Positions 23,906-37,433 of a stretch of 64,000 bases of DNA are shown here, piece after piece. The stretch is from Phorcus lineatus (Eukaryota; Mollusca; Gastropoda; Trochida; Trochidae), in the NCBI GenBank assembly GCA_921293015.1, contig OV121081.1, positions 3,782,001 to 3,846,000 on the forward strand. Reading direction: 5' to 3'. A program made the translations under genes and the position numbers. A model generated the notes under the pieces. It made no database searches. It had not been told where the DNA came from and worked only from the letters and a program-made list of their open reading frames with translations. Positions within the stretch are counted from its first letter, which is position 1, and every line of letters begins with the position of its first letter.

Positions 23906-26189
23906 GTTCAAGGGGACACTCGTCTCTTTCTTTCTCTCAAATATTCCACTATAGCTGAGAGATTTGAACACTTTTGGTTGTGAAGCTTTCATTTATCATT
24001 CAGGCTCCTTCAGCCAAATATTCCAGAGCATTTGTGTAAACATCATCTCGGCGAAACATCTATGAACGGAACGCTTTAAGTTAAGCCTCTTGAATTAATG
24101 GTCTAAAAGTTTGTAATCTCAGCAGTTTGATGCAAACAAACATGATAAATAACGTGCAGTTTGATTTACAATATCATCTAACTGATGGGACTATCATGCA
24201 CATCAAGTTAGAATAAAAATCATTTTGGTTTAGAAAGATTGTATTGTAGATCATGGTTTACGCCATTTCCCCAGCATTAACTGAAGGGTTTTCTGAAGCT
24301 TTATGAAATATCAAGAACAAAACAACACAAGATATTATCTGTAAACAATTGTGATATAAAAGGAGCATAATTTAACAACGGATTTACGTACATATAGACA
24401 ACCTAACAAAAATAATTTGCCTCAAAATTAAAATCTTATGTCAAAAACAGCTAATGACTTGTTATAAATTGCAAAATACAATGTAATTGTCACTAATCTT
24501 TTAAATTTAGTTTGGTTGGAACACATTGTAAGAACTTGATGTTTCCATTAAATAGAGTCTTCCGAAAATTTTCAAAAACTATTCAAACGATTCTTTCACT
24601 TTTAACATGACCATGACTTCCCGCGCAGACTTTTGCTCTCTAAAGAGGAATCTGTTTTAGGTCTGTAACTTTTTGAAACTGCAATTGGCTCTTAAACTTT
24701 TTATATGCATAATCTCTTAGCTTATTCAAAGCAAAGTAAGAAGAAGGAAGCTTTACATGACAAGTATAATCTCTCAACCTCAAGCTGGAGTCAGGTTTCC
24801 TTACGTTTAATTGCATGTAACTAGCAAACAGGAAATGCATGTGCATCTACAACCAATTAAACTCAAGTATTACATGCATTTTTTAAGTTGGAAAGATAAT
24901 TCATTCCATCCGAGAAGATGGTTCCAAACGTGAATTTTATAAAAACATCTGTATATCTAGTCCTAAGTTGAATACGTATATGAAATGACATCTTTGTTAG
25001 CACTTCATGCATAATGAAACATAACAGTTGTGTTGGCATCATTAAAAACACGACTAAATACAAAAACATTGCATTAGTTCATAAAAAAATGAAAAATGTG
25101 TTGTTATTATTACTTAAGATGAATAATAGAAGTATTTGCAATGAGATCAACTTGTTCTTTTTGTGATGTCATTTGTATTTTACGTTTAGTAAAGACAAAA
25201 TCAATAAGAATGACTGAATTATGAATTAATTGCACTTTCATTATAATGTTCCCAAATTCAAACTGATAACAAATCGTTGGTTAGCATCATAACAGACTCT
25301 TTGAAGAAAAGAGTTTCCATTGCTTTACGTTTAGGAACATTTCTGTAGATCAATATACAAGATTGATATTTTCATATATTAACAATGAACAAGGTGACCA
25401 TCGAAGAATGTTTTACTCTCATTCGTTATAATTAATTCTGTCACTCAATTGCAAGTTGGCGAGATATTATATCTGCAATCAAACAAGTTTACAAAGAATT
25501 TTGAAAGTTTGATGGACATTTCGGCAAATATTGAATAGAAACAAGTCTGTACTATCGTAGTAGAGGAGTTCAACATCAAGTGAATATGTCTTCAGATATA
25601 AACAATAAAACATAACGTATAGAACCTTATTTTGATTTTTTACAAGTATTAAGTACAAGAAGTTATTCACGTTTTGCCGTCAAATATTGATGATATTTCA
25701 CACGATAATGTTGAGGTTCAGTGCTCTGTAGCCCCAGATATGATTGCTTGGATTATCTTTATTTAGTCTCAGAGTTAAATCTGTCACTCAATGTCAAAAA
25801 TGAAAGATAAACTATCTCTGCAAAAAATATCAAATATATTAACTAACATCCTTTAATTTACATCCTTGAATTAAAAAAAATTACCTTACTAAATAAAATG
25901 AAAGTATGATATAATATAATTTATGATATATATATGATATAAATGATAGATGACTTCACACAAAAAATCCATGTCAGGGCGTCCCTATTGGTCCAATGGT
26001 GGTTATACAAAAAGAATCACGGACTCGGATCTACGGGTAAACAACTTCTTAATAATCTTCACCACACCACGTCATCCCATTTTCATTGATATGAAATGAA
26101 TAATCCTTTTTTTATAACTCTATAATTTCCTCAATCCTTGCAATGAGAGTTCTGTTAAGATATTTTCCCTCGTATTCATAAACCAAAAT

Positions 26190-26465
26190 TTAACACAACA
26201 GAACCAAGCATGATCTACAGATTCCATTGCGTATAAAACTGAATGCTTGCACTTCAACATTTCCTCTACAGGTATCGTTCTTAAACACGAACAGAAGCTG
26301 TTTCTCTAGTCCTTCGGAAAATGTCAACATGGCGAGTGACACTTCATCTACAATTGGCTCCCTTTCGGTTGATAAACATTGCATGATTGAATGAAGGCCC
26401 AGCCATCTCTATGCCTGATGTTCAGAGTGGCTGATATAAGATACTGTTCCAAAGGGTACGCGCTT
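26190..26465 (-). pseudogene. Block A copy 2: exon candidate in the alternative frame
   Basis: This copy keeps a 64-codon minus-strand frame that reads MQCLSTEREPIVDEVSLAML, then TFSEGLEKQLLFVFKND, then TCRGNVEVQAF. Downstream of the shared core it aligns with copy 1 in the frame starting at 23789 (LLFVLKYDN, then GNVELQAVLHLD). In the Cys-rich frame of copy 1 this copy has a TGA and has lost several cysteines. One of the two copies must therefore be frame-shifted; I cannot say which is ancestral. Confidence 0.3.
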
Positions 26466-27769
26466 CTTTCTTTCTCTGAAATAATCCACCATACATATAA
26501 CTGCGTTATGTGAACTATTTGTGAATATTTAAAAAAAAATTAGCAATAAACATGGTGATCATTGAAAAACATTTAAATGAAAAAAATAACTTTGCTTCTG
26601 CCCTCTTTTCGTATTCATATTGCACACGATGAGGAAATTGTTGATAGATTTGCAATCTCTGGATGTACTGCTTACTGATATCATACAAGAGCATACACAT
26701 ATTACCTCTTGACCCTCGTTGTCAAACAAATATTTTGATGTAATAGGCTGGAATAATGAGATTTTACACCATCATATCTAAGAATGAAACAGAAATCTTA
26801 ACAATACTTAATTAACATGCAGGTTAGCATACCAAAACTTGCTATTATTTTCTTTTCAAAAAGGCTGCTATAATCCAGTCATGGGTCTCAATGAGAGATG
26901 ACATCATTTGTATACTATGATTTATTCAACTGTTTATATGAACTCAAACCAACCAAAGGAAATCATCAGGAGAATGAATCACCACTGACAATCTGCACTA
27001 AAACCAAGAGTTCTGAAATCAAAACATTGATGCCACCCATCGTAATGTCATGTGCTCCATTAATTCAATTACACTAAAATAACTAATGCCAACTTGGATA
27101 AACTCTTCCTACAACAAACAGGTTTGAAGCACGGATATTTTATTGAAACCAGCAATGTGCTTTGAGTGTGCATTTGGAAACGAATTTAAGGAAGAGTTTT
27201 TCTTTCATAGGTATTTTGATTTTTGATGACGGTTCCATTGATTTATCGATGAGTGTTTATTTCGTGTTCAAGATTTGCCTTTAAAACCTCTTGAACGTTC
27301 AACAAAAACTATCAGTAATGGACACAGGCTTTGGTGCTAATGTGATTTGCATTAAATCCCTACATGCAATGTTTGCATAGAAAACAGTTTATTTACGACC
27401 ATTCTCACACGAAATGATTTTTGCAAAGCTTAAATCGCATCACAACAAACATCACACAAAGAAAACACTCTCAAACAGTTGTAAAACAGCCTGATATTTG
27501 ACAACTACAGAAACACTATAATAATGCTGATTTATAGTGAAGTAAAGCACAATCAACAGGCGACATCCCTGAAAATGTTTCTGTTGGTGCATTAAAATTT
27601 GAACTGTGATTACACATCTCCAAGGGAAATAATTAGAAAAAAAGAAGGTTTCGCAAGATGATACCATGTTTTGATATAGTGTGACGTTATATTTCCAATG
27701 ATTTCCAATGATTTCCATGATACAAAGAGAGAATATCAATTTGAAAATCTAGGATATTGGCAAACTTGT

Positions 27770-27830
27770 TCAGTCATGCAAGCACGTGTATGCCGAGTTA
27801 ACACGTGCACATCCCAAATGAGAGGGTTCA
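27770..27830. promoter_or_regulatory. Conserved double E-box segment, block E copy 1
   Basis: Two CACGTG hexamers (27783-27788 and 27802-27807) are embedded in a segment beginning 'gtcatgcaagcacgtgtatg' that recurs in every block E. See also the copies at 42.1 and 52.1 kb. Confidence 0.4.
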
Positions 27831-30800
27831 AATAGATCAGTTCTGCCTAAATGGATTCATATTTTTTAGAAAAAGGTAAATGTAAATTCAAAGAGATTAT
27901 ATTGTTTATAATTTCATAGTTTTTCTTTTTTTTATTCTAAAAAAACCTTTTTATGCATTAGGATTCGATTAATCATTTTTAAAAATTTGATATTTTGAAC
28001 TTTTGAAATATTATTTAATGTTGTTAAAATTATTTTTATCATTAGTGCAATCATTCATTGCTTGTAATATGTAATCCTAAATCTCAACTATCAACACTGC
28101 AAGTGACACTTGAGCTACAATCAACTCCCAAGAGACTCTGGCTTCTTTCTTTCTCTTAAATATGCTGTGAGATTTGAACATATTGTCTTGTGAAACTGTA
28201 AAGGGATACTTAGTATGTTATCGGAGTCAAATTTGTCAAACTCCTTTATTGGTATTAATTAATCGAGAAGCATTGGTTGTTTTTGAAGATCTCTTTCTAA
28301 GAGCTTATAAGTTCAGTATGGAGACAATAAACAGGTTTAAGTTGTTATATGTGATAGAAAAGCGGACAGTGGCGCGCGCCAATGACTCAAACGTAATTTT
28401 GGAAACTTTTCTACATCAGACATTATTTGTTTGTAGTGTTTAGTAGGTCATTTACCTGATATTCATGTAAAGTGGACGCAGACTTTCAACTTATTAACAT
28501 CAACATGGCTGTTTTTGTACTGTCATTGAAAGCAGGAAAATATTCTAATTTTGGCAATTTAGAGATAAAGATGCAAGTTTAGGGAGGACATTTGAATTTA
28601 ATTATTTGTAGATGGTATTTTGGCCATTATTGAAGCTACATAAAAATTGATGATATATACTCTGTGTCACTTTTAGTTATCACTTCAGAATCTTTCAACA
28701 GATATTATAGACAATGAGTGTAAACACGGACTTAGTAAAAGGCGAAACATGAATTTAAGGAACTAATGGTCTCAATTATGTAATTTTAGCAGTTTAATGC
28801 AAAGCGTTTATAACACTTGGGATAACATCAGCTTATCATCAGTGATGTTCCACGTATATCGTTATCTATGTTCGATCAAATTAAAAAACTATTACCACAT
28901 GACAGATGCTGTATGCGTTGACAGCCAGGTGTGAGCACTGTCAGTCACTCTCATAATCAATATTCAACACCTGTAGAAAAATAACGCGCAGTTTGATTTA
29001 CAATATCATACATGTATATCCATTTGAACTATTATTTGCTGTTAGCTGTCGTGCATATCAAGTTTGAATAAATGTCATGAATTTTGCATTTAGAAAGATT
29101 ATATCATAGATTATGTTTTACACTTGTTTTACATTTCTCCAACAGTTTTCTGAAGCCTTAAAGCACACTTTTGAAATTTCAAGCGAACATTGACACCATT
29201 ATTTGTAAACTTTTTGAATTATTAAGTTAATTGATTATTCTGGTATTTCAAATTATAAGCATATTATCCGTAAACAATAATTGATTAAAAGGGAGAGTAC
29301 AACAGACAAGAAATATGAACAACATTACCAAAAAAAGAGAAAGAAATTGTATCAAAGTTAAAGTCTTGATTCTTTATCAGATATAATCAATAAATTGTTA
29401 TATAATTCAAAATACAATGTAATTGTCAATAACAAATTTTGATATACTTTGGTTTGAACAAATATTTGAACTTTGATGTTTCCAGAAAAAAGGGTCTCCT
29501 GAGTTGTAACTTATTCAAAGCAGGCACGATTGACTTGAACAAGGAATGCTTATACGACAAGTATAATCTCTCAAACTCAAGTTGGAGTCAGCTTTCTGCA
29601 AGTTTAATTGCATGCAAATATCAAACAGGAAATGCACGTGCATCTAAAACCAATTAACGCAAGCATTACACGCGTTTTTGAGGGAATAATTTTATTTCAG
29701 CCTAAAAGATAAGTTCGAGCAGATGAATCATTTAGGTATCTCTATCTGAACGATAGTCTGAATTAGTTACGCTTATTAGATATCACATAACACATAGCTT
29801 CTGTGATAACACTGCAAGGAATATAAAATCATTGTATTTGTCAAAACGTTTGAAGTTACAAGATATTCCTTGAAGTGCATGTTCAGCAAACAAGGATTGC
29901 ATGGTTTATTTACCTAAATATTGCTCCAAAGATAGAAATGAATTTTTTAAAGCTTTGATAAGTAATTAAAGGAAACTGTCCTTGTAGTTTTCTGATTGAG
30001 AACTTTTTTGCAGTTCAAAACATCAGATGACTATCTTGTATGTAATAGCGAGCAACAAGGTCTTCATTGACAAAAGTTTGTATAAGAAAATTCAACTTTG
30101 CTGCTAATGTCATTTCATATTTGGATTAAGGAATTTGTTGACAGTTCTGCAGTTTATAGATGTTAATGCAGGGATTATTATCAACAATATTTACTCATAC
30201 ATTTTGTCTGTCACTCAGTGTCAAACCAGTGAGATAACATTTTTTTACTCTCACAAGGGTGCAAATAATTGTGAAAGTTTGAAGGAAATTTTAGTAAGTA
30301 TACAACAGAAAACAGTCTGCACTGTATTCACTGAGGAGTTCTACACCAAGTGAATAAGTCTTGAGGTATGAACAATTAAAAAGTTCTGTGTCGCAATATG
30401 TGGTAAGGTCAAACAGATATACATGTGCTGCCATCATATCATGTTGAGATTTTCCAAGATAATTTTGAGGTTCAGTTGAAGTCAAGTTTCTGCAAGTTTA
30501 ATTGCATGTACATAACCAACAGGAAATGCTTGTGGATCTACGACCAATTAAACTCAAATATTACATGAGAAAAGTTATTCATTTCATGTGTAAAGACACA
30601 TGAATCTTTTAATGTACATCTTTACCTCTAGATGAGTCATAGCCTCAAATGAATATGCTTATTTAATGAGTTTATTAATAGACATTCATATCAATGAAAC
30701 ATAGCAGTTAGTTTTCATCATCAAATGGATGCTGTTGAAAATTTTATGGAAATGTTATTGCATAAACAATAGTAAACAGTCTGTACCGTACATCAAGTGA

Positions 30801-31040
30801 TTAAAATGGTGAGTTATGAGCAATACAAAAACTGTGTTGTAATCACACATATTCAAACAGTTATACACGTGCTGCCATCATTTCATTTCACACGATGATG
30901 TTGAGGTTCATTACTCTGCAGCCTACCGATATGACTTCTCAAGATATGACTACATAGATTATCTTTATTTAGTCTCATACGTTCCATCTGTCACTCAATG
31001 TCAATAAGAAAGATAAAGTATCTTTAGGTATAAGGTGAAC

Positions 31041-32384
31041 TGCTTTAATTCATATGCTTGGGATTTTAATGTTTATGAATACAAGTCTGTAAATAATGGA
31101 TATATTTACGATATTTATATCATATAAAGGTATATACATGACCGGTCACTGACGAACTTCAGTGTTAGCCAAGGCCAATAGAATTTAATCCTTTTTATTT
31201 GAGAAACAAAATTCCCTTCATAAAACCCAAGTTAGCTAAAAAAACATTACCATAGTTTTCAATTAAGATTTTACAGTTAATGTCTGTACTGAAGGTCGCA
31301 TTACCTCGAGGTCGTTATTGGGTACAAAGACATTCCACATTGTTACATAATACATAAACTAATATTGATAAAAAGAGGTGTGCGGATCAAATCATTTGTA
31401 CATAATCATTTTCAAAACATTGCAAGTGACTTCAAGATACTTTTAGTTTTACATTATAACAACCGTTTCTGATGAGATATTGGAAATAATTAGGTTTAAG
31501 TTATTTTTCACTCGCTTGAAAGAAAAATACAAAGCGAAAATGAAATTCATCTTCGAAAGCATTTGAATTACACTTATCACAATTCAAATAAGATGATTGA
31601 AAGTATATTAGTGTTAAAACGCTTCATTTGTACACTGATGTTAAAAGCTCAACATCTCAACCAATCCAGGGCTTGCAATACATCAGAATCAAATCAAAAT
31701 CTTGTTCAAATAAAGTCTTACATGATGCATATGGGTTTTAAAGGTTGAATCGTTTCTTATACCAAGCTTGTATGTCTAAATCAATACAACTCCGCTTAAA
31801 CTCTGACATGAAAGTGTGTTCCTTTCCTCAGTCTTGGAAACTCCAGGCACAAGCATAACCTATTTGAAACATTAGCATCCTCAATTAGAAGCTCAATTGA
31901 TTCTACCATTTTCAATGACCAATTACATTATTGTTAATGCTATGAATTATCCAACTGTTTAAATGAATTTAAACCAAACAGTGGGATAGGTAAGTCACTG
32001 ATAATTTGGACTAAAAGTAAGTGTTCTTGAAATTTAAACATTGAACCTATGCACCCATCAGTATCTGATGTATTCTATAAACTCCATTACACAAACATTG
32101 CTGGTATATGTTTTGATACACACTTACTCACTCTTCAGTCTCGAGTTCACAATTTGTGTGATGCTCGGTTGGTATTGGGTATGTCATATAGGTGGTATGT
32201 TTCGAGGAGCGGATAATTGATTCAATCTTCTGAAGTAGTAAGGTTTTATATCGTATTTTGGATTTATCTTTAAAATCCCAGTTATGATAAAAATTTCAGT
32301 TACAACAAAGAATATTAGTGACATTTATAAGGTTTTTAAATGATCGAATTTTAAGTCATATTCATTAGGCTCTGTGTATGGAAG
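31041..32384. other. Non-coding stretch between D2 and E2
   Basis: No gene, RNA or strong repeat was seen; AT-rich, with one chance 61-codon frame at 31563. Confidence 0.5.
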
Positions 32385-32775
32385 CTGTTTATTTACGTCA
32401 ACTTTACAATAATCGTTTTTTCAAGAGATCACATCGCAACCCATCAACACTAATATAAGCAATAGACCCAAAACGTACAACAGCCAAATGATTTTACACC
32501 AATTACAGAAACATTAACGCTGATTATTGAATCAAGCACAATTGTTCTGAAAATCTGTTTGTGCAACTAATTGTGCAGTGCATTGACATGTTTACTGAAA
32601 GTATTAAAAATATCTCGGACTTTCGTCAAGATGATAAAACGTTTTGCTATTGTGCAGCAGCATATATTTGAATGGTTTACGTGATACAAACAGAGTAAAG
32701 TAGTTTGAAATTCTCGGTTATTGGCAAAGTCATACAAGCACATGTATGCTAAGTGCAAACGTACAGTTCTTTCTA
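32385..32775. repeat. Block E copy 2 of the array
   Basis: Aligns with 27400-27835 and 41690-42160 through strings such as 'atctgtttgtgca', 'ttgtgcagtg' and 'cagcatat'. Its E-box segment (32728-32772) is degraded, with CACATG where the others have CACGTG. Confidence 0.6.
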
Positions 32776-33232
32776 AATCAAGGATTCATATGTGTATTTT
32801 GTATATTTCAAAATGAATATTATTCAGTAGGGACAATTGGAAATTTGAAGTGATTTTACTGTTGTTTGCTTTTGGGGGAGATTTCAAGTTAATGTCTCTT
32901 TAAAATTAGTTACTCAATGTTGTTCAAATGATTTTTTATCATCAATTGTTACGTACATTCATTTTTTTCATTATGCATTTAATATGAAAAGATAAACAAC
33001 AAAACGTGTTTTATCGTTTTGGTAAAACACATGTAGTTGGCTATGAAAGAATGGGAGAACTTTCCATTTTACATTTCCATGCGGAATGAAAAGACACTAA
33101 GGGAGTAGTTTAGGTGATGGAATTTATGCATTTACAACTCCCGTTTGTGTTTATGAATTAAAAAGCTCATAAAGCATCACGACATGCCCCATTTAATTAA
33201 CGTGTTCCTTGTAGGATTCTCTTTCTGATTAG

Positions 33233-33502
33233 TCAGATATAGTCGCATATGGTGGACGGTTGCACACGCCTGTTGAGGCAAAGACTTGCAATATCCATGA
33301 TACCATTAGTTCCCTTAGAGGGGGTATCAATAATGGTATGGTTGTGCATTTCCATGGATTGAAAGATTGACCTCACCTCCATTCGAAAAAAACTCAATTG
33401 ACTTTGGTACCAAGAGGAGATCCTGATAGGGCTGATATCGAACACCTCGATAACCATGATATTGTCACAAGACAAATCTTCATGGATGACTAATCTGGTC
33501 AT
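33233..33502 (-). CDS. Open frame with kinase-loop-like motif
   Basis: An 89-codon minus-strand frame starts TRLVIHEDLSCDNIMVI. This resembles the protein-kinase catalytic loop HRDLxxxN, but with Glu in place of the Arg. No ATP-binding loop, DFG or other kinase motif follows, and the rest (IRISSWYQSQLSFFRMEVRS, then NHTIIDTPSKGTNGIMDIAS) is not kinase-like. It may be a fragment of a degenerate gene or coincidence. Confidence 0.18.
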   Translation of the reverse strand: MTRLVIHEDLSCDNIMVIEVFDISPIRISSWYQSQLSFFRMEVRSIFQSMEMHNHTIIDTPSKGTNGIMDIASLCLNRRVQPSTICDYI

Positions 33503-34841
33503 CTCTTAACGTTTAGACTGTCCTTTGCATTAGAAATGGAACATGATTCCTCAGAAGAAATTTACTGAGATCTCAGAAATGAGGAGGTGTCTGTCATCAG
33601 TCGTTCGTGCACAGGTAAGTCCCATAAATGTAATTGAAAGACAATATGCATACTTACAGGAAATATCCATGCATGAAAAATATTATTGCAAGGGAGGAAA
33701 TGTAATTTTGGTCTATTTTGTATGCTATAATGTCATTTGATCCATTTTGCGCTATCCTGAAATAAGCCAGAGTATCTATGATGGTGTTTTTAGTTTCATT
33801 CTCAAACCTTCCCTTTTCACTGATTGTTATAAAAACATTTGAGATATTTGAAACTTACAATGTATAGAACATCAAAGTTGTTGAAATAGGAAAAAGGAGT
33901 GTTGCTTGTTTAATTTCCATATGTATATGTAGCCAATTAGATTTAATTGAAAACAAGCAAGTGTATTTACAAATTCAAAGCTCCAAAATCTGTTTCCTAA
34001 TTGATTCATTAAAGTAAACGTTTAGTTAACTTAATTTAAGTCTAGGAACCAGCGGAGATTAGCCCCCAAGACGTATAGAGGATATTTCAAAGTTTTAATT
34101 GTGATTTTAAATTAGTGGAGTTTGGTGGCAGTCTCTGTTGAGATTGAGGTAATGAACTTGTTCGCTCAAATTCATAAAAATATTTACTAATAAATGCAGA
34201 CTTGAACGAAGTTGAATTAAGTTTTGAAAGATCATCTTTGTGAAAATTCTCAATATGTTAACATAATTGTTTTTACAAACCTTTAAATGTTTGCATATAC
34301 CATATACATATATGCAGATGAAATAAGTGGGAAAAGGATGTCTTAATGAGCAGCGAAGCCGTTTCATAAGTTTCAAATCGAAGAAGTTATTTCCGTATTT
34401 GTCCCCGCTTGGCTAAGAATTTGTTATATTTGAAAGCTATTGAAATAATAATGAATAATGAATTCAATTGTTCATTATTTGGTTCCATTATCTATACTGT
34501 TATGTTGCTTACATTTACTCTTTAAAATATTATGCAGGAAACAATTTTGCAACAGATTAATTCCTTTCTAAAAGCTTGCCTTCAAACACATGATTCTTAT
34601 ATAAATGGAATCAGTTTGAAAACTCTTTATTCTTTCGAAGCCTTTGTCTGACTCAATTTCATATACGCAGCAAAAAAAGTCTGTTCGATTTAAATATAAG
34701 CTAGGCACTTTAATTAAATCAGTATGAAAATCGATTGAATCATTGAAAGGTTTGGTACACAGTATGTTGACAGATCAGTTAACGACTCAACACGATATCA
34801 ACACATCATCAAAAACGTTAAGTCTATACACAGGTTTTACA
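33503..34841. other. Non-coding stretch left of the Tc1 remnant
   Basis: No gene is supportable; AT-rich, with chance frames of 65-89 codons. The end of the Tc1 element, including its TIR, should lie within the right-hand few hundred bases, but I did not find a clear TIR pair. Confidence 0.45.
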
Positions 34842-35580
34842 TCAGTATCTGATGTGTCCGCCATGAGTGTCATAAACAGCAACACAGTGTTTGTGCATTG
34901 AATGTACCAGTCGATTGATGAGTTCCATCGGCATTTGGAACCATAGGTTTGGAAAAGTCTGGCGAAATAAATTGGCTCTGTTTGGTCTTTGCATGACGTA
35001 ATTCAGTCATCTCTGAATTTTAATCCCAAAGATGTTCAATCGGACTAAAATCCGGAGTAAGGGCATACCAGTGCATAACGTTGAGACCATTCTGCTGTAG
35101 AAAGTCCCATGTAGCTCTGGTTGAATGGACGCGGGCGTTGTCATGCTTGAAAATGTTGTTCCGTTGATGTGCGAAATGGGGAATGTCGTGTGGTATGAGA
35201 GCTTGGTTGAAATAATGCACTGCTGTTATGCGGCCTCCTCTCCCTGAACCAAGATTCTGTAACACCACGGGACCCACTCTCTGGTTCAGGCCGATTCCAC
35301 CCTAAACCATGATGCTTGAAAATTCCCACGAGTTACTCTCCTACATTCATCTGTGAACAGAAACCTTCTCCATTGCCGGTGTCGCCAGTTTAGGTGTTGT
35401 TTTGCAAACTGCAGACGTTCACTCCGATGACGAGGCGTTAGGATAGGTCCACGGTAAGGTCTACAGCAATGGAGGTTGTCTCTGGTTGTCTACCCTGTGT
35501 TCCCACTGTCTGACGTGCTCTTTCAGATTCCTGCGTGATTCTGTTGTCGCACCACATGGCAGTCCTGACGTCTGAGTAAT
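34842..35580 (-). pseudogene. Tc1-like transposase, degenerate
   Basis: The minus strand encodes about the C-terminal two thirds of a Tc1/mariner-superfamily transposase, broken by frame changes. From the upstream side I see RPYRGPILTPRHRSERLQFA, then NWRHRQWRRFLFTDE with the first catalytic Asp region. In the next frame come FKHDNARVHSTRATWDFLQQ (second Asp) and TPDFSPIEHLWD (the Glu region). The C-terminal VHSMHKHCVAVYDTHGGHIR leads to a stop at 34842. The frames must be joined by at least two shifts, so it is inactive. The DNA-binding N-terminus was not recognised beyond about 35580. Confidence 0.88.
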
Positions 35581-35605
35581 TGATTTGGGTCTAGAACCTC
35601 GAATA

Positions 35606-35655
35606 CCTTATTATGAGTGAATGAGTGAGTTGGGGGCCTAACACCTCCAATTTCT
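35606..35655 (-). repeat. Single inverted unit of the 43-bp repeat
   Basis: This short segment (ttatgagtgaatgagtgag, then ttgggggcc) is the reverse complement of a unit of the 35.9-36.3 kb array, placed beside the Tc1 remnant. About 300 bp of unrelated sequence separates it from the main array. Confidence 0.6.
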
Positions 35656-35849
35656 TGCGTGTATGCAGCTTAAATCCTAACCTATGGAAACGGCGCGCAT
35701 AAACGGGTCCCTTTGAACCAGGTTGGTATACATTGGAAGGCTTTGATGCTACATATGTATGTGCTGTAACTGTAAGTGTACCGTGACGACTCGTAGCCTC
35801 GTAGAAACGTAGCCTCGAAACCCTTACTCACTAATTATAAAGAGGTGAA

Positions 35850-36300
35850 TGCCCAACTCTCTCACTCACTCACTCATAAAGGATCTGGAGGTGCTACAAT
35901 CCAACTTACTCACTGTTCCATTATTTGGAGGTGGAGGCGCTTGACCCCAGCTCACTCACTCATAATAAGGAATTGGAGATACTAGACCCCCAACTCACTC
36001 ACTCATAATAAGGAATTGGAGATACTAGACCCCCAACTCACTCACTCATAATAAGGAAATGGAGATACTAGACCCCCAACTCACTCACTCATAATAAGGA
36101 ATTGGAGATACTAGACCCCCAACTCACTCACTCATAATAAGGAATTGGAGATACTAGACCCCAACTCACTCACTCATAATAAGGAATTGGAGATACTAGA
36201 CCCCCAACTCACTCACTCATAATAAGGAATTGGAGATACTAGACCCCCAAATCACTCACTCACTCATAATAAGGATTTGGGGGTGCTAGACTCCATCATC
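35850..36300. repeat. 43-bp tandem repeat, about 8 copies plus diverged leaders
   Basis: The unit reads 'aaggaattggagatactaga' followed by 'cccccaactcactcactcat' and 'aat'. Copies from about 35965 to 36270 are nearly identical, one lacking a C and another with an extra CACT. Flanking units at 35870-35960 and 36270-36300 are diverged. Confidence 0.93.
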
Positions 36301-36496
36301 ACCCACTCATGATAAGCGTGTAAGTGTGATTGTAATATGAACGTGTGTTCACAGACAAAGGTCAACATCACCTTCATCTACACATAAATCAAATGCCTTT
36401 TAGTCACTTCAACAGGTCCAATAAATGCATCGCCAAACTTTGTAGTACATGTTTTCATAAAATGTTAGCTAAGCATTATCTACAGATCCCAAACGT

Positions 36497-36720
36497 TTAG
36501 TGTTCTGTTTCCTTAATGCAAAACAGCTTGCAGTTCACAGTTTTTATAAAGTTTATCATTCGCGAACAAGAACAGAAGTCTGTTCCTCCAATTCTTCGGC
36601 AAATGTCAACACTGCGAGTGACACTCGAGCTACAATCGTCTCCCGTTTCGCTTGATAAACACCGTGTGATTGCATGAAGGCCCAGCCATCTCAAGTGGAT
36701 CTTCAGAGAGGCTGAGTTAA
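36497..36720 (-). pseudogene. Block A copy 4: exon candidate, frameshifted
   Basis: Reading the minus strand from the 'ctcag' acceptor gives LSEDPLEMAGPSCNHTVFIK. After a one-base shift it continues as DDCSSSVTRSVDICRRIGGT then DFCSCS. The Cys pattern matches copy 1 (CSSSVTRSVDICRR), so this frame is shared by two copies about 13 kb apart, while both carry differing small indels. The alternative frame (RWLGLHAITRCLSSET) is also partly open. Non-functional as it stands. Confidence 0.35.
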
Positions 36721-37039
36721 CGTTCTGAGGACATATCTTTTTTCTAAAAAAACTTGAATTGGATTGAAGGGTTTAGTGTTTTAAAACGAACGCCAAAACG
36801 CAACTGATATTGACATGTTTTGTAGCTGCCCCTGCTGAGAAGCACATTTATGATATTTGTGTCTTAAAAACGTTGTCTCGTAAATAAAGTTGTACATAGT
36901 TGGAATATTTTATTTGGTTACAACTTTGTAATAAAATATCTGAATTTGAAGACCAAAGCGGTGTGTTGTTTATTTATACCGTTTAAAAACACAAGCTTCC
37001 ACTGCGTTACAAAGATTTTGAACGTTTTGTGTTATTTAG

Positions 37040-37260
37040 CTTTAAATTATCATTTCAAAATCGTTCGACAAATATTTCAGAGCATTTCTAAACACCGCCT
37101 CTGTAAAAGCCGAAACATGAATGTACGGAATGCTTAATGTTGATTTCGTGGTTTCAATGGCCTCAATTTTTGTAATCTCACCACTTTTATGCAAAGGGTT
37201 TTAAACATGTGAGTTAACATCAGTTTATCTTCAGTGATGTGCCTTGTAAAGAAGTCCAGG
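37040..37260. repeat. Block B copy 3, first part
   Basis: Aligns with B1 and B2 through 'gccgaaacatgaatgta', 'atggcctcaatttttgtaat' and 'aacatcagtttatcttcag'. The remainder of block B resumes near 38280, after the fold-back element and unaligned sequence. Confidence 0.55.
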
Positions 37261-37433
37261 AATGAAGTTTGATAAACATTTAACGTAGAGAGAAATAATT
37301 TAACGTGAAAGTTAACATCAACATCATGGCGCCATGGTAAAGGCATGAATTTTCATCATCCTCCCATTCGTACCAGTTATTTTGTGTTAGTTCTAGTATT
37401 CTAAGACAGTTATATATATATAGTCGTTTGCAG

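Larger units (their letters stand above)
23400..31040. repeat. Duplicated block array, left part (A1-D2)
   Basis: Approximate block positions: A1 23745-23905 (with flank homology from 23400), B1 23995-24330, C1 24655-24890, D1 25705-25825, A2 26240-26465, E1 27400-27835, A3 28085-28165, B2 28675-29170, C2 29500-29680, partial C 30478-30575, D2 30885-31040. Same-letter blocks align in the same orientation with frequent substitutions and small indels. Shared strings include 'gtgacacttgagctacaat' (A), 'gcagtttgatttacaatatc' (B), 'caggaaatgca' (C) and 'gattatctttatttagtctc' (D). The short open frames in this region are fragments of, or chance frames within, these blocks. Confidence 0.7.

Noticed and set aside
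31460..31500. CTGATGAGATATTGGAAATA resembling a hammerhead core
   Set aside because: There is no room for a paired stem II and no matching stem I or cleavage triplet.
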